This document shows positions 45,401-55,535 of a stretch of 64,000 bases of DNA, in pieces (the first letter of the stretch is position 1; the number at the start of each line of letters is the position of its first letter). The notes below the pieces were generated by a model. The model made no database searches. It worked only from the letters and a program-made list of their open reading frames with translations, and was not told the origin of the DNA. Position numbers and translations under genes: made by a program. Location of the stretch: assembly GCF_014839805.1 (NCBI RefSeq), contig NC_051130.1, positions 8,432,001 through 8,496,000 on the forward strand. The letters are read 5' to 3'. Source of the stretch: Manduca sexta. Its lineage: Eukaryota; Arthropoda; Insecta; Lepidoptera; Sphingidae.

Positions 45401-48030
45401 GGTCATAGATGTAATTACAGTTTCCTGGTTTTCACTACTTTTATTAATTGTTGTGTCACTATCTTTATTGTTTGTTGAAGATATTTCCAAAATGTCATGA
45501 GATGTTTCCTTTTCAACTGAATTCTTATTTTCGGACTCTACTGCAATGACTTCACCAGTTAGATTTTTATTAGTATTATCTGTATCTTTCATTTCTGTTG
45601 TGTTTTCTGACTTTTTTTCTTTTTCTGATGTAGCTTCAAGTGTATTCGTATTTTTATCTTGAAGTCCATTAACAGAATCTGGCTTACATTTATCTGTATT
45701 TTTTACTGGATTAACATCTGATACATCTTGACCTTCTGTAGTAGAACTTTTTTTATTGCCATCTTGTACATCTTCAATATCACTTTCAAAATCCTTTAAA
45801 GCATTTTGTATTGGTGATGGAAGTTCCTCCAACTTTGAATGCTTTGATCTCTTCTGTTCATCAATCCTGGGTGACTCCAAATCCCTTCGAAGGTCATCAA
45901 CAGTTTTGTAACAAGTTTCTGGTACAGTAACATCTTTTGATGTTACATTGGAAGTTTTGTCATTCTCACCTTGATTGATTGCTTCATCACTGCTGGTTAC
46001 AATTTGCAGATCATTATCTTTATTGCTTTCAGCTGAAATTTACAATAAGATTTATAAAATTTAAAAAAAAATGTGGAGCAAATGTATATTTGGTTGAAAA
46101 ATATACTATACTGTCACTTTTGGAGTTATCACCAACAGGCTGGAATTCTAATTTAATTTTATCTCTTTGTTCAACATCATATCTGTAATAAAATACATTG
46201 AGATAATTGAAATATTTCAGCACAAAGCAATAGTAGTCAAATATGTTTATAGTTAACAATAATTACAGAGTAAATTATACTCAAAATAAATTATACTCAA
46301 AATACTACACAAGAAATTATGTTCACATGTGTAGTTCTAAAAATTTTGAAATAAAATGAACTTTATTAATAAGCAGGTAGATATTAATTTACATTTTGTA
46401 AAACAAGGTTATTGAAGATAAATTAAATGTCAATACATTTTATTCCTTTCTGTGAAATATGTGCCATTGTTCCTTTTTTATTACTGATGTCTTAACTTGA
46501 CTCAGAGCTATCTATAAGGCCCTGCTCAACATAGCCCTGTTCATAGTTCTAAGTTTATGAAGTTGCTGCATGCAAACTGTTTGTAACATATTAATTTGTT
46601 TCCTTTGGGGGAGACCTATGCCCGATGCTAAAGACCATGGAGTTTTATTTAATTCATTAAGGCAAGAAAAGGAGGTAAAAATTCAGATGAAACATAAGAC
46701 AGATTTATAAACTGCCATTGAGTACTCACCCCTGTCTGAAACTAATTATTTGTTCTCTGCTCAGATTGTAGTAAGGATTGTGGATATCTGGTAGTATGCG
46801 TTTTAAAAATGTTTCCTTTAAACTCTGCCAGGTCCTGGTGGTAGCCTAAAATGAAGACATAACCCTTTTACATTCTCGCAATAATCATAGCATTTACTGG
46901 TGATATGAATACCTAACAGAAACAAATGTGAAATGACAATTTTACTGTCGGAATGAGAATACAAAATTAATTTTTCATCATTCAAGTTTGAGAATGTACT
47001 TAGAATCCTTTAGTATTCTCTAGGTTTTCAGATAATTAAAGTAGTAGTAGTGGCTTTAGGGCGTGTAAAATTAAAATCACTTTTTATTAATATTTATTTT
47101 GTTCAAATCTTACATTTTTTTATTTTACATCTAAGGCTCAAGTACCTTATTGTAAAGTGTTATTTCCAAGTAGATAGGTATGTGGTTTCATTTAGTAATG
47201 CAATGACAAAATGACCCTGTATTTCTTGATATGCATCTGGTATTATAAGTACAGAATTTCTATTTTTTAATATCCAACGCAATGTCTGCTTCTGCCGTCA
47301 AGCAGCAGTGTGTGCTCACTGTTGTGTTCCGGTTTAAAACACATTGTAGCCATTGTAACTACTGGACATAATATGGTTGATGGTGGTAATATGGTTGTTG
47401 TTTGATGACAAGTGCAGTGGAATACCAAACCATACTTTGTAATTTAAGGTGTTGCATGGTGTTTCAACTGTTAATGGACATATTGCTTAACGCGAACAGC
47501 AAGTTAGTTTCTTCATTCAATGAGTACAAAAAAAACAGGATGTTAAAAACTTGAAATTAATTATTCCTATATTTTTTTTAACAGATTTAATGCCCCATTG
47601 ATAATATCATATAAAACTAAAATTAAATACTCACATTAGAGTTTGCATAATCTACCCACATTTTTCTTCCTCTAATTTCGCCATAAGCTTGATGTTCAAT
47701 TAAATAGGTGACTATATTTTTCATTTCTTTCATAGTATACACTTTTCTGTAAATTAAATAAAATAATTGGATTATGAACTAAAATATATCAAAATCCTCA
47801 CATAAAGTAAATTGTAAGCAAATGTGGGTAATTTTATGATAGCATTTCACATTTCAGGTTGCTTTTATCCCGCCTTTTAATAAATTTACCAAATTTTAAA
47901 CAAATAATGTTTAATTAAACGCTATAAAATATATCTTCTTTCTTCAAACTGTTTTAGCTACAATGAGAACTACTTACATATATTTATTAATTAATAAAAT
48001 ATCAAATTTATTTATAACTTACCCCGACAT
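38155..48030 (-). CDS. Rap1-type Myb domain protein with AT-hook (TERF2IP-like)
   Basis: Sixteen exons on the minus strand: 48023-48030, 47635-47746, 46730-46845, 46112-46182, 44743-46032, 44333-44397, 43055-43159, 42524-42654, 41794-41893, 41197-41268, 40619-40686, 40418-40503, 39793-39982, 39205-39328, 38899-39095 and 38155-38303, about 960 residues. Residues about 3-90 match the Rap1/TERF2IP Myb fold ('[20 protein letters not shown]', 'RGRKMWVDY', '[19 protein letters not shown]'). A long acidic Ser/Asn-rich region follows, then basic stretches, a conserved-looking block ('[20 protein letters not shown]'), '[20 protein letters not shown]', an AT-hook (RKRGRPSK) and a basic tail ending KIQRPRRY. 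All joins are in phase except 44333 to 43159, where a small exon may be missing. In vertebrates Rap1 binds TRF2 at telomeres. That role is inferred here from the domain only. The usual N-terminal BRCT domain is absent. Confidence 0.75.
38377..38481. repeat. (GA)n microsatellite
   Basis: About 105 bp of nearly pure AG repeat broken by three GGATAG/GATAG units. It lies in the last intron of the Rap1-Myb gene. In the transcript it reads (CU)n, about 75 nt upstream of the final 3' splice site. Confidence 0.95.
38523..38744. mobile_element. TTAA-flanked foldback element, copy 1
   Basis: The ends GGTTATAGCTTAAGGTCCAT and the matching inverted right end (ATGGACCTTAAGCTATAACC form) are symmetrical over about 42 bp. 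TTAA stands on both sides (38519-38522 and 38745-38748). The element is 222 bp without coding capacity. A TTAA duplication is the mark of the piggyBac superfamily. The ends do not start with the usual CCY, so the assignment is tentative. Confidence 0.8.
39467..39622. mobile_element. Foldback MITE family, copy 6
   Basis: Contains 'GATCCCAATCTCAATTTCAA', 'TCTGATTCCAAGAATAAACT', 'CATGTAAAAAAATC' and 'TTGTTCTGATTGGCCCATTT', and ends 'GCGATTGGGATCGTTTGTAA'. It lies in an intron of the Rap1-Myb gene. Confidence 0.65.
41308..41457. mobile_element. Foldback MITE family, copy 7
   Basis: Begins 'TTAAATAAACAATCTTAATC', contains 'CGATCCCAAGAATAAACCAA' and 'GTTCTGATTGGCCCATTTTC', and ends 'GGAACTGTTTAGTGGAAACG' followed by GCGG. 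It lies 40 bp from an exon of the Rap1-Myb gene. Confidence 0.65.
42165..42304 (+). mobile_element. tRNA-derived SINE, copy C, ending in a microsatellite
   Basis: The head GCGGATTCGAATTCCGGGTC contains a B-box-like site. The body has 'TTTTTCTATTCAGTATCAGC' and 'CCTATCACATCTTGGGAGG'. Where other copies continue with GGAACACAC, this one runs into (CG)n(TG)n. Confidence 0.7.
42305..42502. repeat. Compound (CG)n(TG)n(TGCG)n(TG)n microsatellite
   Basis: About 200 bp of alternating purine-pyrimidine repeat. On the transcribed (minus) strand it reads (CA)n and (CGCA)n and starts about 20 nt after the donor of the exon 42524-42654. The open frames rich in Cys/Val or His/Thr across it are artefacts of the repeat. 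Confidence 0.95.
42825..42990 (+). mobile_element. tRNA-derived SINE, copy D
   Basis: Contains 'CAATCCAGAGTCTGGAATTT', 'GTGTCCGATATGGCGATAGG', 'GCACACACGCAAAAAGTGGG'-like sequence and a decayed 3' end. Same family as copies A-C. Confidence 0.7.
43208..43494 (+). repeat. Interspersed repeat ('GCAGCAGTGTGTAATCACT' family), copy 1
   Basis: Reads 'GGGTAGGTACCACCGCAATG', 'GCCGCTAAGCAGCAGTGTGT', 'ACTACTGGACATAATAAAAG', 'TCTACTGTTTATGGACGGTC' and 'GCAAGCTCGTCTCGTCAATC', then an A/T-rich (AATAAAA) tail. This looks like a retroposon 3' end, a type I know as widespread in Lepidoptera. The second copy is at 47274-47530. Confidence 0.75.
43499..43788. mobile_element. TTAA-flanked foldback element, copy 2 (long perfect arms)
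   Basis: The left arm beginning GGCGATACCTCAAGGTCC and the right arm are exact reverse complements over about 85-88 bp. TTAA flanks both ends (43495-43498 and 43789-43792). The 290-bp element shares its ends and interior with copy 1 (38523-38744), in reverse orientation. Arms this perfect point to a young insertion. It sits in the A-rich tail of the repeat at 43208-43494. Confidence 0.88.
47274..47530 (+). repeat. Interspersed repeat ('GCAGCAGTGTGTAATCACT' family), copy 2
   Basis: Contains 'GTCAAGCAGCAGTGTGTGCT', 'TGTAGCCATTGTAACTACTG', 'GCAGTGGAATACCAAACCAT' and 'GTTTCAACTGTTAATGGACA', ending in an A-rich tail. It is more diverged than copy 1 and has a short internal TGGTTG duplication. It lies in an intron of the Rap1-Myb gene. 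Confidence 0.7.
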
Positions 48031-49189
48031 TTTGGTAGAGAATCACCGTTATCGATCGTTTCCAAAATATAAAAAGATTTGATGAAACATAAAACGTAAT
48101 AACTTTCAATTATTTCTTTTTTAATGAAAATATTAATCAATGAGAATTTTACGTTTTGGAAGAAAACTAACTTTCTGTAAAAGTATGATGCTCTTTGAAA
48201 CTAACCCGAAAATCTTTTTTATAATCCACATTTGACAACCTGAAAACCACAACACAACAAGCGCAAAGCGCCAATGTTTCCACTTACAATTTCGATATTA
48301 CCCTAATTTTTATAAAAAAAATATCTTAAAATCCCCAAAGCTATAGGGAAAATTATTAGATAGCTTTTTATGCTGTAGGAAGTATAACTAGACCATTCTC
48401 TATATAAATTTTTAATCTGACTACGATTATATCGTCTAAAAACGATCTTTACCACTGGGTAGAACAATTAAACGGTGGGTAAATAATGTTGAATATTACA
48501 AATCGATTGAATTTTCTTTAAAACATTAGAGCTATGAAATATTTAATAATAATAAAGTAGTGGTGGTTACCCCAAAGTCTAATAAATACCTTATGGCAAT
48601 AAAAAAAACGCCGGACCTATACAATATTTCACTCTGAAAAAGAGATTATTCTATCAAAATGGAAACACCAAGGGAAACAAATGCAGCCATCAAATTTCTG
48701 TGTTGCCAACTTTTTCAAATCACTTAAGCCAAACTTAAATATCTGGAATGGCGTTCTAAATTCAGACCGGAATTCAGACCTAATCCAGTAGCTTTTTTAG
48801 TCGCTAATAGCTATATTATGTCCCAAACGTGTATAATGTTTCAATAGCTTTATGTTATCCTCGTACTAAGTGTTGTAAACTAATCCATTATTAAAAATAG
48901 TAACAAAGCAAAGGCTTTCTAGTTTTTAAAAATTTTCTTTATTTTTAGTTGGCACCACTGAGTTCTACTGAGTTGGCAGCGCCGTAAAATTTTTATTTCG
49001 TTTGGGCTGAATGGATTTGTTCCAGAGCCGTAATAAATAAATAAAAATATTTCATTTTGACAGCTGTCAGAAAACGCGGGAAACTGGAAAATAGTGAGGA
49101 GTGGAAACATTTTTTTTTTATTGCACTAGTGTAAATAAACTACCGCATCTATGTAAATAATTTAGTAGTCGTTTATTGGCCTAATTTAA
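48031..49189. promoter_or_regulatory. Divergent promoter region of the Rap1-Myb gene and Psf3
   Basis: About 1.16 kb between two start codons that point away from each other. It should contain both promoters. I see no TATA box or repeat that I can support. Confidence 0.4.
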
Positions 49190-50399
49190 ATGGAAAACAC
49201 AAGTTATTTATCGATACAAGATATTTTAGTAACAAATGAAAAAGTGCCATGTAAATTTTTACACGACCTGCCTAAAATGGGTAATATATATCAATATTCC
49301 TTTGAGCTACTTAGTGATACCCGTATCTTTTGCTTAATTTAGTTTATAATGTTCCCTGGCCCACTGGGCACTCGATCAATATGTGATGTTTTCATAATAT
49401 TATTTTGCTTCAGGTTTTTTAGATCCATCCGCTACCGAAGAGGATTTGAAAGCTGGAACTCACCTAGATATACCTCTTTGGTTGGCCGAGTCTTTATATT
49501 CTAGGCGACCCCCATTAATTAGTGTAGAATTGCCCAAAATTTATAAAGAATCTTACAGAGAAATATTAGGTGCGGATGCTTGCACTGTTGACATGCATAA
49601 ATTGGGTAAATATTTTTATGAAATGGGATGTTATGTTGCTAAGCATGACATTAAGGGTGAAGTATCAGCTACATTGATGAATGTAAGTGTGTGATTTACA
49701 TACTTGTCTTAAAGTTATTTACATTTGTATACATTTTCCAAGAATGCATTGTAATTTACATATTTGATGTTATTTAATTAATAGTTAGTTTTTAAATTAT
49801 GCATTCAGAATATTATAAGATTTGGATGAAATTTGGCATGCAGATAGGTCATTACTTTTTATTCTGGTAATTGCTGTTATGGAAAATATTTGATTTTTAA
49901 ATGGACAGCATCGTAAAAATAGCACTGTGGATTGCAGATAGAAGATCCTTGCCAGCAATAGCAGATTGACTCAATGGTAATTTCTGATCTAGCAGTTCTA
50001 TGCAAATGGATTTACCCATTTAAACCAAATCTGTTTTACCATCACATGCAATTTTCAGACAAATAATTTACATCAAAATTATAATAAATGTATTAATAAT
50101 TTTTTTCAGACATTTTTATGCTGATTATTTTCCTGTGAAGAAACCAATAATTCAATAAATAACTTTTTCTTTAGACCTTCAGGCAAAGATTCAGAATGCT
50201 TCTCTCAGCAAGCGTGTCTAATGACTCCATAAGTTCAATGCAGCCTCTATCAGAAAGTGAAAGGGTGCAAGCAGCAGCTGCAGCAACCACTGAGAGAGCA
50301 CTTGCAATGTGGCTTCAGAGGGGGGAGAGTCCACTCACTGCAGCTAACATGGTTGCCAACCACAGAAAACGGAAGAGAGCTGAAATGGAAATGTTATAG
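49190..50399 (+). CDS. Psf3: GINS complex subunit Psf3
   Basis: Psf3 is one of four subunits of GINS, which joins Cdc45 and MCM2-7 to form the replicative helicase at DNA forks. Three exons join in frame: 49190-49280, 49414-49682 and 50175-50399, giving 194 residues. Family landmarks are 'SIQDILVTNEKVPCKF' near the N-terminus, 'LDIPLWLAESLYSRRPPLIS', 'VELPKIYKESYREILGAD', 'DMHKLGKYFYEMG', 'TFRQRFRMLL' and the C-terminal 'ESPLTAANMVANHRKRKR'. The length matches the usual 190-220. Splice sites are canonical (G|GTAATA, AAT|GTAAGT, CTTCAG, CTTTAG). A poly(A) signal AATAAA lies at 50468-50473. It is divergent from the Rap1-Myb gene. Confidence 0.94.
49800..49965 (+). repeat. Retroposon-type repeat remnant in a Psf3 intron
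   Basis: Contains 'TTGGATGAAATTTGGCATGC', 'ATTGCTGTTATGGAAAATAT' and 'TAAATGGACAGCATCGT'. A decayed relative of the copies at 22.8 and 51.1 kb. Confidence 0.5.
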
Positions 50400-50889
50400 C
50401 TTATTGTAAATTGTAAAGTTTTTTGTCATTATTACATTGATACAATAATTAAATGTTTTTTTATATTAATAAATGTGTGCAGAGTTTTTGGCCCTAAATT
50501 TATGATAATAAAGAAAAATATTGGAGCAGTTATGTACAGTGTTGTTATTACTATGTGCCGGTACCCTCCATTAGACTATTGCAGCTGTTTCAGTATCACT
50601 GCTCTCGGCCTAGAGGAGACTTGCTCCAAGAAAAAGGCTGGTGTTGTATCAATAGTATAGGTTTTCAGGGGTGCTATGCTCAAGGTAGGCGTGAAAGCCT
50701 CCAGGTGCTAATAATCAACAGTATATAAATTAGATTCTTGGTGAAGAAATCTTTTGTCAAGGGTTGTGAAAAAAGTTTTGTCCAGGGGCAGGGGAGCTGA
50801 ATATAAAAATCGTTTTCCCTTAGCATGTATAAAATTGGCAATATATTATATGACATGGAAAATTTATATTATCTCCTAATAATCTTGTC

Positions 50890-51172
50890 CTCCTACTTAT
50901 TAATATAAATGCAAAAGTTTATGAAAAAGTTTTGAATGTAAGAGGTAAACACAGCAACAGCTGAAAGGATTTAGATAAAATTTGACACACTTGTAGGCAT
51001 ACCTCGATAATATGCTCCCATAGGATATACTTAATTGATTTTAAAATGTTTTTTTTAAGAAAGTGATGGCTTCCTACAATTTGTGCTATGATTCGATAGT
51101 GTTTTAGGGACTTGTAGCAAGAAAAGGTATTCTCGAGGGTGAAGCCACGAGCAAAACTTAGCTAATTCTATT
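50890..51172 (+). repeat. Retroposon-type repeat, near-complete copy
   Basis: Has the front block ('AAAAGTTTTGAATGTAAGAG', 'GATTTAGATAAAATTTGACA', 'GATAATATGCTCCCATAGGA') and the back block ('TGCTATGATTCGATAGTG', 'TTTTAGGGACTTGTAGCAAG', 'GGTGAAGCCACGAGCAAAAC' and TTAGCTAAT). It links the front and back fragments seen separately elsewhere. Confidence 0.65.
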
Positions 51173-52399
51173 GTATGAGGTGTGTAATATGTGGCCGTAA
51201 TTGGTGCTAAGGTTTTATGTACAAGATATTTCAAAAAAATTACTATTAAGTACATAATTCACTTTTTCACTTAACACACGATGCCTATAAATAATAAACA
51301 TCTTCAGGAAAGGTATTCTTCGGCAACTCCGATGTCTTTCATATTTAAAATCACGTCATATGTCCAAGAATCGAACCCAGACACTCGTGATTCATAGCAC
51401 AAGTACGTTGACATAAACCTTTCGGTTTCATCTCAGGGTTTCATTGTCATTTTTAAATTTATATTCACGGTAGGTATGTAATGAAATTAAATAAAATCTC
51501 AAATCTCTATTTATGGGCGTAGAAACCGTATGTGAAGGGTCTAATCTACAAGTCTATTTCAGAATGTACCTTCTCAGTACAATTAGAGATAGTGAGAACA
51601 ATAATTATATCCTTTATTTCGCCGGCAGTAAATTGAAATCTTTTTATTAATAGGTTTTCCGGTTACTTGCTTGGTACTGTTTTTGTACTCAGAAAATAAG
51701 AAGTACCTTGTAAGATCAGGGATTCTGATTTCTGATGCAAAACTATTTGTAGCTACGTAGTTATATAATTTACCTACTACGGGTACCATTCTTAAATTTA
51801 CAAAATTAGCAATCAACAATAAGAGCAATAAAAGGAAATCGCAATGAACATCAAAGGGCCGATGAGCTCACAATTTTTAAATAGTTTTTGGCGCCGAAGA
51901 TCTACCCTCTAAACGTAAGTAGGTACTTATATACAATTGTTTATGCTACCTGTTTTCCGGTCTGTAGGTGGTACTCACGAACCAGCACGAACCATGAGTA
52001 ATCCGAGCGTGACGCTGTTTATTTTTAAAGTTAGAATATATCACGCGTTAATGTCACGCTAATAATAAAATTAGCTAAAGTTCAATCATTCGTCAGTATC
52101 GACACCTTTTAGGGATGTGCTTAAAAGAAATTGCGATAAAATTGTCGTACCATACATTAATGCCACAACGGTTTTCAAATTTATCAATAAGTTTTTACAA
52201 AATAAGTACAATTCTCTATTAGGTATGAGCTATCTATATACTTTTACTTTATAAGATTGTGCACCTACAATATCCTGCAAAAAATATATAGGTACATCGA
52301 ATGTCCATGATACGTAACTCTATTTGATATACTATTTCTTTCTAATCTCAGAATACTTACTACCAATAATACTAATAAAGAAAAAAATGTTTTACTCCA

Positions 52400-53050
52400 A
52401 TATTCTTCAAGTCTTTCTTTTACGCAGGGAAAAAAGACGTTATTGCTACTACCACCTGGAAGACGAATGGAACGGTCATGTTTTCACCGGTCTTTTTGCC
52501 CAATGTCGACATTCAGGAGTATAGCATAATCCGAGAGAGCATTGGAGTCCCTAATCCTATGTATACCCTGCACTGGTATACCAACCAAAACTCGCGGTGG
52601 CCTTTTTCAGCGCATACGAGACGGCTCTGGGGTATTTTGTTGCATTAAGGTAACTGCGCGGAACCTTGCCTGCGTGTTACCGCACTGTGGCACCTTTCTA
52701 ATTGAGGTGCTAAGATGCCCCTATACGCTAAAGAATATCTTTGGCGTCTACGACATCGGGACACCGACTACGCGTATTGTCGTCCACCACGGAGTCGTTG
52801 TAGCCTGCGCTCGCACCGCAATTCTCTCTGAGCCCTAATTAGTTGCCTCTTACGACAGGCAGGGATGCCGTGACGGAATTCTCTAGATACCCGTCAGTCG
52901 TCTACCCGGCATCTTCTTCCGTGTTCTGCACACGATCCCGCTCGGCACTTACACGTCGAAGATTCTCCAACCCTGTGATATACACTGGGAAGAGTATCTT
53001 AGAAAAGGAAGAAGCGTATATATTTTTAGAAGAGCACAAGATATGCTAGT
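52400..53050. repeat. GC-richer segment, possible retroelement remnant
   Basis: About 650 bp with higher GC than its flanks and several short open frames. The block 'GTTGCCTCTTACGACAGGCA' followed by 'GGGATGCCGTGACGGAATTC' resembles a stretch I have often seen in lepidopteran retroelement 3' regions. The family is not established. Confidence 0.35.
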
Positions 53051-53237
53051 GAGATAGTTTTATACTCGACAAGAAAGTGGCTAAGAATCTGCTAACTTGC
53101 CGTTGATGCTAGATGACCTTATTCGTACATCATATATCTACGTTGATTTATGTATATAAGTTAATATAAAAAGAATGAATAAGTGTTCACGACAGCATGT
53201 GAGACAACCATAACGTCTACAAATATAGAATCACTAC

Positions 53238-53245
53238 TATAAAAG
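53238..53245 (+). promoter_or_regulatory. TATA box of the small heat-shock protein gene
   Basis: TATAAAAG stands 65 bp upstream of the chosen ATG. A TCAATTC initiator-like site lies about 30 bp downstream of it (53268). No clear heat-shock element (inverted GAA repeats) was seen nearby. Confidence 0.6.
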
Positions 53246-53302
53246 AACGAGTGTTGTTGGATCTTGTTCAATTCGATAGTATATGAAGTGCAGTTTGCAT
53301 CT

Positions 53303-54178
53303 ATGATGGATTACATGAATTTTTGTCCGTTGCGCTTATTCGACAGAGACTTCGATAGTTATCTGAAACCATTTCATTCGAGACATTACTTTAGACCGTG
53401 GTACAAGAGTGGTTATGGAAAAGAATTTGGCTCAACAATCCAAGAAACAAAAGATAAATACAAAATTAATTTAGACGTACAACATTTTCAACCGAACGAA
53501 ATAAATGTTAAAGTTACCGATAAGGAGATAATTATAGAAGGCAAACATGAGGAGAGACAAGAAGACAGCAGTTTCGTATCAAGACATTTCACGAGGCGTT
53601 ATCCTTTACCAAGCAACTGTCCACCCGACAACGTATGTTCTACATTGTCTTCAGATGGAGTGCTTTCAGTTGTTGCTGAAAAGAAAATTACCAAAGGAAA
53701 TGAAAAGATCGTACCGATACAAATAAGTGGAACGTGTCCCATGAAAACTCACATGAAAACAAGAATAACACAAACTTCAACAGGTATTACTCAGAAGGAC
53801 ATAGATGATGCAATAAGAGAAGCCAGAGAACTTATAAGTATGGATAAGGCGAAGTTGATAAAAGAAGAACACAGTCGTTTACTGAAACCGGAACTTTTAA
53901 AAGAAGCTGTTACGGAAAAGGTAGAGGAATTAAACGACAAATTCAATAGATCTGGTGATAAAGACAAAATGCAATCGAATGTGAAACTGTCCGATCTAAT
54001 GGATGAAATGGCACAGAGCAGCTCAGCTTCATCTTCAGAGACCTACGGTTCGAACAGTAGATCAGAAACAATACGGGAAGAGAAGAAATCATCATCGTAT
54101 AAATCATCTATGACATCAAGCATGAAGGCTAGTGAATACATTAGTGCTGAACTTAGTGATGCGGCAGAGAATGTATAA
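53303..54178 (+). CDS. Small heat-shock protein (alpha-crystallin family) with long C-terminal extension
   Basis: This is an ATP-independent chaperone of the alpha-crystallin family, single exon, 291 residues from the ATG at 53303. The frame is open 39 bp upstream but without an ATG. Residues about 51-128 form the alpha-crystallin domain ('KYKINLDVQHFQPNEINVKV', 'EIIIEGKHEERQ', 'SRHFTRRYPLP', 'LSSDGVLSVVAEKK'). A VPIQI motif at about 137-141 matches the I-x-I/V anchor used in oligomer assembly. After it comes an unusual tail of 150 residues, first charged and probably helical ('DIDDAIREARELISMDKAK'), then Ser-rich ('SSSASSSETYGSNSRSE'). Typical insect members have 170-220 residues. A TATA box precedes it and AATAAA follows at 54303. 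Confidence 0.9.
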   Translation: MMDYMNFCPLRLFDRDFDSYLKPFHSRHYFRPWYKSGYGKEFGSTIQETKDKYKINLDVQHFQPNEINVKVTDKEIIIEGKHEERQEDSSFVSRHFTRRYPLPSNCPPDNVCSTLSSDGVLSVVAEKKITKGNEKIVPIQISGTCPMKTHMKTRITQTSTGITQKDIDDAIREARELISMDKAKLIKEEHSRLLKPELLKEAVTEKVEELNDKFNRSGDKDKMQSNVKLSDLMDEMAQSSSASSSETYGSNSRSETIREEKKSSSYKSSMTSSMKASEYISAELSDAAENV

Positions 54179-55535
54179 ACATACGACTCGGACTTACAAT
54201 GTTTATTACGTATTTATAAAACATTGGCTTATTTAACATTACGACGAATACGAACTTATGATACAACGATAAATTATATTACATGATAATTATAAGCTAT
54301 ATAATAAATTAAACAACAATGTTAACATTTCTATTGGATATTAAATCTAGGCCTATTATTGTTCCACAAATATTAAATGTATTTAATAAATTGTGAGATC
54401 AATGACCAATCAAGTTTTGTTATATTTTTACCCAGTAGAAAGCATGAACCGGGCATTTCTGTAAGCTCGTTAAATCGCTCCATGGCCATATGTATCGCTT
54501 GTTAATCAAGTACGCGACATACTATATACTTTGAACATGTGTATGCATGAGTCAGTAATTACAAAGAATGGATTTTTGGGGTTTGGCTGTAAAAGCACAT
54601 AGTTACCTAATTTCTGTAGCTGCAGAAAATCAGTCTTAAAAGACTCTTCTTAACTACTAAGGATATTTGATCAATATTTAGAATGAAAAATACAAGTAAT
54701 CAATGCAAAGATGACTACCCAATAATACTTATATGGAATTCAACACCTCTTTATAAGGGCCAAAGTGAAAAAATGACAAATAATCTTTTATTAGGTTACA
54801 TAAAATGTGAGTAATTGGTATAAAATTTCTCTGTGCTAATTACCTGAATCCCCCTTTTAAAAATCCCCCTGTATTTTGACGCATGTTAATATCAATAATC
54901 ACTTGAATAGGACAACAATTAGAAGTCAAAATAAAATTATACAGATTCAAAATATGTAAGATGTGAAGTAAATGAAACAATATTTTTCATTAAAATGGTA
55001 ACTAATAATATGTGGCTGAAAATTCTCTGTAAAATGACATCTATCACAATTCTATTAAGAGTAATATAAATGTGAAAACATTTATTGTTATTCCAGCTGG
55101 GTTACTGAGACTATCTTTACTAATATTATTTAATTGAAATTTCCATTTCAGTCATTACAATGCAAATAAATGCATCATTTATAATCTAATCTTTATATTA
55201 TTGTATAACAAACATCACTATCCCCTGACCTGATATCACTATATCATCTAAACTGTCTGATATTTTTATCCCTTCCACGTGAAGTCAGCAAGCCACACAC
55301 AAGACTTACAAATGTCTCCTCTATACAAAACAATTTTAGTTACACATAATCCCAGAGCGAGACTAGAAAACTCAAAGAAACTGTTAACGTCTAGGTTCAC
55401 ATACTTATATAAACACGGCAATATATTATCATTGCAGTCTCTTTAGGTCTCATCATCACAACACTCCTGTACCTCATCTTTGTTTTTATCACAAAATAGC
55501 AGTTCCGAGGTACACTTGTATGGATGTATTGATTG
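54179..55535. other. Intergenic region between the heat-shock gene and Cdk5
   Basis: AT-rich sequence holding the 3' UTRs of two convergent genes. From 54918 it belongs to the segment that is repeated after the N gap. No other gene is seen. Confidence 0.55.

Larger units (their letters stand above)
50474..53232. other. Intergenic region between Psf3 and the small heat-shock gene
   Basis: About 2.7 kb. A retroposon copy lies at 50890-51172. A SINE-like tRNA-head fragment (CAAGAATCGAACCCAGACAC) lies near 51365-51385. The stretch 52400-53050 is GC-richer than its surroundings. The other frames here are not supported as genes. Confidence 0.5.
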
